Below, piece after piece: positions 55,741-64,000 of a stretch of DNA of 64,000 bases. Position 1 is the stretch's first letter, and every line of letters begins with the position of its first letter. The DNA comes from Letharia columbiana (Eukaryota; Ascomycota; Lecanoromycetes; Lecanorales; Parmeliaceae). The translations under genes were made by a program, and so were the position numbers. The notes under the pieces are model-generated. The model was not told the DNA's origin. It saw only the letters and a list, made by a program, of their open reading frames with translations, and made no database searches. The stretch is taken from positions 295,501-359,500 of the forward strand of contig NW_023501068.1 of the NCBI RefSeq assembly GCF_014066305.1, in the 5' to 3' direction.

Positions 55741-58137
55741 TCAGAGTTTGGACTTGGTTGGCGACGAGGGGATGTCGCCACCGGTGCCACTGCAAGTCTT
55801 GCTGGATTTAGATTTGCAGACTAGGGTGTCTTCATCCGATGTCGAGGATGATTCGCCATCAGGCGATTCATCCTCGACGACCTCGGCAGCTGCTTTCTTG
55901 GCTGCGGCTACAACACTGGGACTTTCGATCTTGATGTGAGTGGTGCGACGCACTGGAGCTGGGCCTTCGAACTTGACCGCGGCATTGGGAAGCAACCCGT
56001 TGGTACCTTGGCGGCCATTGAGTACTGAGTTTGGATATCCAACATAACTTGTAAGTATTAGTATCAATGCTGATTACAAGAGGGAAGGCAGAAAATTTAC
56101 GCTGGCGAGATTGAGGAAGCTGACGACTGGTTGCTCCATGCTCCACTTGTCCCAGGTGCACGTACTGGCACAGGGCTTTGGAAGGTAGCCGAGACGGGAG
56201 AGTAGAACCCGTAAGGCGAGCCTGGTCCGTAGACGGCTTCATTGTACTCGTTCGTCTTGAACTGGCGTCTCTCCGCCGTACAAGTCTTGAGCTGTTTCTG
56301 CTTCTCGGTATCGGCATAGCGAATCTGCAATTCGGTGGCATGCTTCCCTTCGCCGACGGTCATGTTGTTGAAGGTGCGAATGACATGTTCGCAGATATCC
56401 GGTGACTCGAATCTGGACTTTTGTGAGCGTGCAAGTGCTACGAACGGTCTGGGTACATACCGAGCAAACCCAACCCCACGGCTGATGCCATTCCCATCCT
56501 TCAAAATCCGCTGTTCTAGAATGTGATAGTCCGGATACACGTTCTTGAACAAGTTCTCGAAATCCTGTAGCCAGAGTTAGAAAGCGTCATTCAAATCTCT
56601 CTGGTCAGAAAAGCGGTACTGACCTTGTCATTCCAAAGTCTGGGCAGATTCGAGACGTATAAGTTGTTATTTTTGGGATCGGCTAGTTCCTTGAGCCGTG
56701 CATTGTGGGATTGCTGGAGTCGGGTCAGCAATGAGACAGACATTGACCAGAGGGACGCTATGTACCCTCGCAAACTTCGCCTCGTACCCGAGGTAGAAGA
56801 ACGCACGAATGCAGTTTTCGGCGTCGAAGTAGCTGTTGTATTTGATGAACCCGAATCTGCATCCGATGTCAGCGTTCTTCTTGATACTCCATGGGTTTGA
56901 CCATAGAATGTGCGTGCTGTACCCTTTGCAAGTGTTATTGGACATATCGATGATTGCCTTTTGGCTCACGATCTCTCCAAAGCGGCGGCCGTAATCCGCA
57001 AGCAATTCGTCGGTTGTATCAGGGCGGAGACCACGAACGTAGACGTTAGTTGTCCCATCTCGATTGTCTAGGATCTTGTCGAGGCTACCGCGCCCACCAT
57101 CAGGCCCGCTTCGCCATGCAGGGATAGGGGTAGGGATGGCTGGATCCGCTTGCGTCCATACCCAGAAATCGGCGATGGCGTACTCGCCATTCGGCTGTCT
57201 GCATATCTGTTGGTTGTTTGGGAGCTGTCCTGAGAGCGGTGAAGGGTTTGTGCTCCAATCACTGGGAGAGTGTCCCGAGACAAGGATGGCTGGCTGATAG
57301 CCGTCAACGGGCGTCTGTGGGCTCAGCTCTTCGGTTGATGACCAAGAAGTACGGCGAGGCGCTACAAGGTCGGGCACATGGGGCAAATTCTGGGAAGGCA
57401 TCCAAGAGTAGTTTCGAGGCGTGTGTGGCCCGATTGGTGCACCAGTAGAAGGGATACCTTGGTAAGTTGCTTGCTGATATTGGGTGGGATGCGTCACGGC
57501 CATGTTGTACGGAGCAGGATACTGGGGGTAATTGCCTTGAACAGCATTGGGGCCAGCAAACATGTAGGTGCCGTCTGGGAGCTGGTAGAGCATGGAAGTC
57601 ATGTTTGACTCGCCCATTTGCATTCCCGTGTTGCTCGGCTTAGCTTGTCCCATCTGGGCTCCATTGCGGAGGTTGAGGTTCTCGAAGGCTCCAGCGAGAT
57701 TATCCAGTCCGGAACTGGTATTATCAAGATGCATGTTCGCCATAGGATTTGGAGCAAGAGGCTGTCCGGAAAATGGGGCGTGCATGTTGCCATATAGGTT
57801 CTGGCCTGGAGCCAATGTCTGGCCGGAGAGAGTGGCGGGCATATTGCCGTAGTAAGTACCTGCATTAAGAAAAAGAGTAAGCCTGGTGTACTCTTCGAAA
57901 CAGTGTAGGGTTGAATAAAAGATGCAGCCATGTACAGATGTTCAAGTAGAGACAGACGCTTGTCTTGGCGGCTGGGGTGTACCCTTGGTCTCTCTGACAT
58001 GCTCAATGGTAGAGCTGGCAGGTGGCTAGACAAGAGAAGGGAAGTGATGAAGGACTTTCACGGACAATCGTAGTATACATGGAGGCGGGAAAGAAGTAAT
58101 CTATGCCGGCAGACTTACGAGACATGTTCTTCTGCAT
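55741..58137 (-). CDS. Two-RRM RNA-binding protein (RBMS/MSSP-like)
   Basis: Predicted mRNA-binding protein. Exons, minus strand: 58137-58119 (uncertain), 57859-56923, 56856-56766, 56713-56624, 56564-56461, 56412-56101 and 56047-55741; about 619 residues. It has a long Gln/Pro/Met-rich N-terminal region, then RRM1 with NVYVRGLRP, GEIVSQKAIID and KGFGFIKY, and RRM2 with NNLYVSNLP, ILRDGNG-like ILKDGNG and GVGFARF. The adjacent pair with the RGL and GFGFIKY phrasing is typical of RBMS-like fungal proteins. Splice joins restore the RNP1 motifs; one intron (56857-56922, 66 bp) has a multiple of three bases and no stop, so it can be mistaken for coding. The first exon lies beyond a 259-bp intron and its start is the least sure part. 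Confidence 0.85.
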
Positions 58138-60293
58138 TGTTGAGAGAAATGGCTCAGACTTGGTATGGCTATTCCGTGGAAGCCTGCAGCAACTACTGCC
58201 CATCAGCATGGTGTGAAGGCAGTGCTGAGAGAGGCCACTCACAGTGATGCCGAGGATATGCTCCAGGTAGAGTACAGCAAATGGTGAAGAAGTAGACGCT
58301 GTAGAGGACACTGTGAGGTGTATGAGCAGCTTGTCATGAGCGTAGAAGAGGATGCAGTGATCTTACAGAGAGTGTTTGGATGGTGACGGAGATGAGTAGC
58401 AAGGTGGATACGATGTGAGCAAAAGGTACGGAGAATACAGAGAGTATGGACAAGCTATTTGCCAATAATTGAGATGGATGTGCAAAGAGCTGTAGCGGAT
58501 GATGGGAGAAAGAATTGAGAGGACATAGAGAGAAAGAGAAAAGAAGAGTTGGGTGGGGAAGGTGCTTGTGTAAATAAGACTAAGCTAAGAAGGTAACCGC
58601 CAGAGAGACAAGATATTGTTCGAGGAAGGAACTCTCTAGGAAGGCAGAACACGGCAGGTCGCCTTGTCAACGATGACTCTTTTGGGGTTATAGACTGCAA
58701 TGACAACCGACCTCGCCATTTTGTTTGCAGTCATGAAGCATGAAGCACGAAGCAACCTCGATATGCGCAATGGAACAGAAGCTACGTTTTTAAGGGAACA
58801 AAATGACCCTCGGGGAGCCCAGGAGAAATTTCAGATGCATGCATAACATAAGAGGAACCTTATTTGTGAGCATAATGCTGATATTTCCACTTCTCTTCTG
58901 TTACGTCAATGTGAGAGTTGAGCTTTTGATGCCTTATTTTGCATCGTTGAAGAAAACAAGAGGTACGCTTAAAGCCTCACCGTATGCAGACTTGAGCCTC
59001 TTTCCTGCAGCCTTACGGTCTGTGATAAAGCTGTACTTATAAGTCAAATCGAGCGTGCCGTACAGTTCGAGCTGCCGCGACACAATTTGTTTCAATTCCG
59101 TGATCTGCTATGGGTGGCTTCCGCTCGAGATCTACTCGGCCATCGGACGGAGAGTACGAATACAACGGAGTGGCAGGGGTGGTCGATGACAGCACAGAGC
59201 CAAAACGGATCCCTTGCAGCACGGTCTATGATTAGATCTGATGTCCAAAGTGCCTCTTACACCGTTCAACTGGGCTCATTGGCTCTCCACTTCCACTAAT
59301 TGATGGCAAGTCGAATTAATCATTCAGCCTGGAATGTCTCATTACAACCATCATGAGTCCGATCACGGCCGCGTTAGTACTGTATCTATCTCCTGCTGAG
59401 ATTGAAGGCCAAGGAGGCATGAACACTGCGAATAAAGCATCAAGCCCTTAAGCCTCGAGGATTGTCGGGAGAGCGCTAAGCGCGGCGATTCTAGCAATTT
59501 GCTTGGTTCATCGGCCGCCGCGACAAGATCCCTACTATGCAATAACCACCATCAAAGAGGCTTTGAGTCTCTTAACAGGTCTTGACAACGTTGTCGTTGG
59601 CAATGCGTTGTTAGCTGATACGCTATTCTTATTATAGTGGGATCGGAGACTTCTCCGCAAGCGAGCTTGCCAGCTCACTCTGCAATTGGGTTTCGTGAGG
59701 GTTTCATGCAATCTGCATCTTCCTCCGGGCATTGCCTAATAGCGACATTGCCGGGTGAGACGCTGATGTGTTTTCTCCGTGGCCTCCAACACAATACTTT
59801 GCTGGCCAATCAGGAAGTGGAATTCTGGAAAACCAATCTCACATGACCTCCCTTGCTGCGGTAGGGAAAGGCGCATGTCTCAGGAGCAGTCCCCAAGAAG
59901 CTCGGATAACATCGACCTCCACCACTGCCCTCTTTCCCACCGCTACTTTCAACCTTCCCCGGTACCACAACTCTCCAGAATGTTTATCCTCTTTGCTGGC
60001 CATATTTCACATAACCAACCCCGGCAGTACCCACGCTGCCAGAACAAAGATCGGAATTGGGCCCGTATGATGTCCGATTTTTTTTTAGTATAATACTTTA
60101 ATCGTACTGTACTGCCAAAGGCCAGTAATGATTTTATATTGCTTTCAATTCTGAAAAGATTAATATTGTAGCATCTAAAGGCCAGAACACAAATCATTCT
60201 ATAGCATTGACTGGCGTCTATGTAACAGTTTCTCACCGCGAGCCGATGTTAAACAAGTTCGTCAGTTCTCCATATACCCAGTCCTTTCCTTGC
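58138..60293. other. Long intergenic region, no gene seen
   Basis: About 2.1 kb. The first part is the 5' region of the RRM gene, with a Ser/Thr/Leu-rich frame across 58003-58311 that may be leader. The rest holds only short frames (up to about 110 codons) without motifs. The last 350 bp belongs to the 3' side of the reductase gene. Confidence 0.5.
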
Positions 60294-62440
60294 CTACGAC
60301 CACACATCCTCCTGATACTGATTACTACTCCTCATCATTTTCACAATCTCTTCTCCTTTTTCAATGCTCACCCCTCTTTGGTCACTGACAATTTTCCCCA
60401 ACACATCACTGACCGCTCTGGCCATATTAGATGCGTCTCCACAAACGTAAAAGTTTCCCTTTTCCTTCTCCAGCAGCTGATTGACGAGAGCGGCATTCTC
60501 CTGCAGACGCTGTTGTACGTAGACCTTTTCTCTCTGTTCGCGGGAGAAAGCCGTGATGAGTGTGAACGACGAGCCAAGAGCTTGTTTGTAGTGCTATCGA
60601 AAATCAGTATCCTTTCAACGAGCGCAGGGCAAAGGCAGTCGTATCTCACCTCCCACTCTTCCTTGTAGAGGAAGTCTTCAGAACTTTTCCTGCACCCATA
60701 GAACAAGATCGTCTGGCCAACCTTTTCACCCGCCTCCGCTTGAGCAGCCCTCTCCTGAATGAACCCCCGGAAAGGTGCAACGCCGGAGCCAGGGCCAATC
60801 ATTATTATCGGCTTTGATGGGTCCGATGGGAGTTTGAAGTTCGAGTGACGGACGTGGACGGGGACGTGGCAGCCATTGTACTTGTTTCTTGGGCCAGTGA
60901 TGGCATATGTCAAGCCATGCGGATCAGGATTCGGATCACCATGTTGCTTCTGTTTGAGAGCTAGCAGGTAATTTGTGGTAACGCCTTTGACAATGTTCTC
61001 GGATCCTGGAACGCGGATCGTCTCAACGACGGCGGTAATGGAAATCTTGTCTTTTTGAACCAACGACGAAGAGGAAATGGAATAATAGCGTGGTTGAATT
61101 TTGTGGATGCCTTCGATCATGATGGAGAAAGGTATGTTGCTCCACTTGTTGACACTGTCTACTTTCTCAAGCACTTGTGCAATGTTTAGGTATTGAGACG
61201 ACACTTTGTCCGAGAAGTAATCTTTGTCATTGCCGAGCCTCGTCATTTCTGCTTTTGTCTGTTCGTTTGGCGCGAAGGGGGCGAGAGAGGAGACGAATTG
61301 CCGAGAGGCGGCACCGCATATTTCCATGTGGTAGCGGATTGCTGCGTCGTACGTTGTAGGTGTAGGGAAGGGTACTTTGGCTGTGGGATCGAGGCCCTTG
61401 ACACTGATGACGCAGTGACGCTTTTCCGAGAGCCCAAGAACGTTGATCATCCTATCAACCTCTACGCCTGCATTGGTAGGCCATACGGCTATATGATCGC
61501 CAGTCTGGTAGGTCAGGTTTGAACCCTTAATGTCGATCTCCATGTGTAGACAGTTTCGATCTTTGACGGTGAAGACCTCCCTGGATTCCGCAATAGGCGC
61601 AATATATGGGTTGTGGGAATTGTAGGGGCCTTTCTGGCTGCCTTCGAGGTGATGTTTGTTCGGCTCGCCCAGGTATACCTCATCTGCGTTCGCATCCAGG
61701 TCATCCCTCTCAGTGATGCTGAATACAGGCTCATAGACCGCTTCTCGCTCTTCAAGACCCATCTTCTCGGATAGCTCGGTCCACATAGGTTCTTTCCAAG
61801 CAAGGAAGTCTTCCTCCATTGTACCCGCACCGTCATCGCCTTCTCCAGCTGTACCGATTCTAGAAGCCCCAAGCTTGACCAGAGCATCGTTGACTCTGCG
61901 GACCATGGAATTGTAGTGTTCATATGTATTATTCCCAAGCCCAAAGGCGACAAATTTCAGATTTTGCAGCGGCTTTTCGTCCACGCCACCCCCATTGCTG
62001 AAGGACACATCTTCTTTGATCACGAATTCGTAAAAGTCCACGGCGTTGTCTGTGGGTTCGCCTTCGCCGTACGTGGCAAGGACAAACACTGCTAGCTTAT
62101 CGTTGGGAAAAGTGTCGAAGTTCTCGTAATCGTAGTCTTCCAGATCCGCAACCATGGTTTTGAGGCCAAATCTTTGGGATCCCTCTTTGGATAACCTCGA
62201 AGCATAATCTTCTGCCGTGCCCGTTTGGGAGCCATAGAACACAACACAGTTCTTTTCCGACTCGTCCATCTTCTCCAGTATGTTTCTCGTCTTGCCTGCT
62301 TTCGCGCCATTGGCTGAGGAATAAGCTACCGCGTAGGGATCTTTCGGTATTCCCCAGTATGTTCCTTTAGTGAAGTATGCCACAGTGCCGGCCAGGAGGA
62401 CGGCGAGGACAATTAGATCAAGAGTGTCGAGTTGCGCCAT
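60294..62440 (-). CDS. ncp1: NADPH-cytochrome P450 reductase
   Basis: Membrane flavoprotein that passes electrons from NADPH via FAD and FMN to microsomal P450s. Two exons, 62440-60650 and 60593-60294 (56-bp intron); 696 residues. The start is the internal Met MAQLDTLDL at 62440 (the longer frame opens 19 codons earlier but does not look like the family). It shows an N-terminal anchor (LIVLAVLLAGTVAYF), FMN domain with YGSQTGTAEDY and ATYGEGEPTDNA, FAD/NADPH domain with RYYSISSSS, GPGSGVAPFRGF and YGCRKSSEDF, and a typical ending FYVCGDASNMA...QEDVWS. Splicing replaces a wrong tail that would otherwise follow KEEWE. Serves the P450 at 8441-10325 among others. Confidence 0.96.
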
Positions 62441-63426
62441 CTTCGTTGGTGTGAGTCTGCGATCACCTTCACCAGCGATGCTACTCTCCGAAGCCAATCA
62501 GCTGTTCTGTTGCTAGTGTAGGGCCGTAAAAAATACAAGAAAATTAGATTCGTGCTATGTGGCACATCAGCCGCAATGCTGGCTAAGGTACTTCTTTCAG
62601 ATTGCCCTGCAGGGCAGAAAGGTGGTATACAGGAGAAGAATAAGGAGGAAGTGTAAGTGGAGGGAGCATGTAGTCAGATGGAGAAGCCAATTTTGGTTGG
62701 AGGCAATGGAGGTGTCATCCGTTTATTTAGATCTCCTCAGATCACCAAAATCACCGAAATGGTTTGGCGTTGATCTTTCCGGCGCCAAGGCGACCCTGCT
62801 TTGAGAGCTTTTAGTAGAGTAATAGATTACTGTACTCTACAGTAATACACAGGAAGCCTCAATTGTTTTATCTATGCTTTACTTGGTGGAGATCATTGGA
62901 ATGGCGAAATTTGAAGGATAGGATAATTGTCGTAAACATTTGACTGCAGGTCTCTCAGCATATACTTTAGTGACTCTACTGAAAACAGACCCTCCTGTCA
63001 AATGGTTGGCCGTCGCTTATCGATACCCAAGTGACTTCTTAGCGTGGAGACAAAGGCACCCGGCTATATGGGTGTATGGGTACCTTACCTTACCTTTATT
63101 GGACCATGTGCTGTTAGACAATGTCTGGTCAACCTGTTTTCAACATGTCCATGTCAACATAATTACGCTGTTCGGTACGCAATTGTCTATCCGCAAGATA
63201 TCCTCTCACAGAGAAGTACCTGCCTTCCGACACAACCCCCCCTGCGCGGCAAGCCACGTCCTACACAGCATCAAACAACACGGATTTTTGGAGACATCTG
63301 TCACTGCGCCATGTTGGAACATCACCCAATCAGCGGGTCTATGCAGAGATAGGCTAGCGTGTCAAGTTGTCTCACTAGAAGATGCAGTATGGGTGAGTAG
63401 ATACTGTAGCACTCTCTAATGGATCC
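62441..63426. other. Intergenic, no gene seen
   Basis: Upstream region of the reductase and of the partial gene to the right. Short frames only. Confidence 0.5.
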
Positions 63427-64000
63427 ATGGGTGAAGCTTATGAACAACTCTTCTCTACAGCAGGAGCTCAACCTCTGAACGGGCGACAGTACCCCCCGGT
63501 TAACAACCCAAACCCTGGCCCATCCTACGTAAACCAGGACAATAAGGACTCGGACGCCTTTCGAAGCCATTCACGAGACCTGTCTAGGGGACGTGGTCCC
63601 GCACCTGCAAATGGAGTATTCAATATACAAACGCAACAGCCTGGTATCGCGCTATCACCCCGGTCTCAGTCCTCAACTGGGGCAGTACGGTCGCCTGCGG
63701 GTCTTGATGTCGGGCTTGAACGTCAGCCTTCTGTAACCCAAGGACACTACCGTCAGACATCGAGGGCTCAAGGCGCCTATTTGCAGGCCCGCAATGCGGG
63801 GTTTGTGTCGTCGCCGACGACTAGCCCTTTGAGTCCGGAAACTCCAAGCTCTGCGAGTTCTAATCCAGGACTGCCTGATATCTCGAACCACACCATGATC
63901 CATCGCGGTGTTACTTCACGGCGTCCTACTGAGTCAACATCAAGCGCAGCCAATGGCTCATTGCATAGCTCTACTACATCGACGTTGATCGGGGACCAGG
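63427..64000 (+). CDS. Start of an unidentified Ser/Pro-rich protein (cut by window edge)
   Basis: An open frame without stop runs from the ATG at 63427 (MGEAYEQLFSTAGAQPLNG) to the last base, at least 191 residues. Composition is Ser/Thr/Pro/Gln-rich and disordered, with phosphorylation-like SPTTSPLSPE and RSPAG motifs, like the N-terminal tails of fungal signalling or cell-polarity proteins. No domain is visible yet. The sequence ctctacag at 63451-63458 is also a good 3' splice site, so this could instead be an internal exon. It faces away from the reductase gene. Confidence 0.6.
   Translation, partial: MGEAYEQLFSTAGAQPLNGRQYPPVNNPNPGPSYVNQDNKDSDAFRSHSRDLSRGRGPAPANGVFNIQTQQPGIALSPRSQSSTGAVRSPAGLDVGLERQPSVTQGHYRQTSRAQGAYLQARNAGFVSSPTTSPLSPETPSSASSNPGLPDISNHTMIHRGVTSRRPTESTSSAANGSLHSSTTSTLIGDQ

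Noticed and set aside
60294..62440. P450 reductase as part of the PKS cluster
   Set aside because: About 50 kb and many housekeeping genes away; it is the general electron donor, so no cluster role is needed.
1..64000. CRISPR arrays, bacterial operons or ribosome binding sites
   Set aside because: Intron-bearing fungal genes throughout; the repeats seen are minisatellites, LTRs and hairpin repeats, none with a spacer pattern.

Overview
The window is nuclear DNA of a filamentous ascomycete (Pezizomycotina). Genes are split by short introns (about 46-95 bp, GT...AG). There is a non-reducing polyketide synthase of fungal type, and fungal orthologues such as Cyk3, Atp25, Rpn1, Nmd3, Esf2, Rio2 and Cef1. 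Long AT-rich tracts made almost only of TA, TT and AA dinucleotides look like repeat-induced point mutation (RIP) of old transposons. The genus cannot be told from the sequence.

Layout. 1-10325: the right part of a secondary-metabolite cluster. A methylating non-reducing PKS runs leftwards off the window edge, and a cytochrome P450 is divergent from it. About 10490-18300: a transposon island. Most of it is RIP-degraded, but it holds one nearly intact, un-mutated 2.4 kb non-autonomous LTR element (14317-16744, 5-bp target duplication) and a family of GC-rich hairpin repeats at both edges. 19253-32021: housekeeping block with MTHFR (met12), Cyk3-like cytokinesis protein, METTL4-like MT-A70 methyltransferase, a short Atp25, Nmd3, a small unknown gene and Esf2. 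33477-38623: a more accessory stretch with a truncated DUF3176 gene and a seven-helix fungal rhodopsin-like receptor. 39651-42032: Cef1/CDC5. 42455-43489: a minisatellite. 44284-46376: a second RIP-hit island bounded by two roughly 600-bp direct repeats. 46424-64000: housekeeping block with a small mitochondrial-type protein, a MATE transporter, Rpn1, Rio2, a two-RRM RNA-binding protein, NADPH-cytochrome P450 reductase, and the start of a further gene cut by the right edge.

How genes relate. PKS and P450 share a 649-bp divergent promoter and probably make and then oxidise one aromatic polyketide. The reductase at 60294-62440 is the general electron donor for microsomal P450s, but it sits about 50 kb away and is a housekeeping gene, not a cluster member. 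Rpn1/Rio2 and Atp25/Nmd3 are divergent pairs with about 300-bp shared promoters. Several gene models below were rebuilt by joining exons by hand, so splice sites are inferences supported by restored family motifs.
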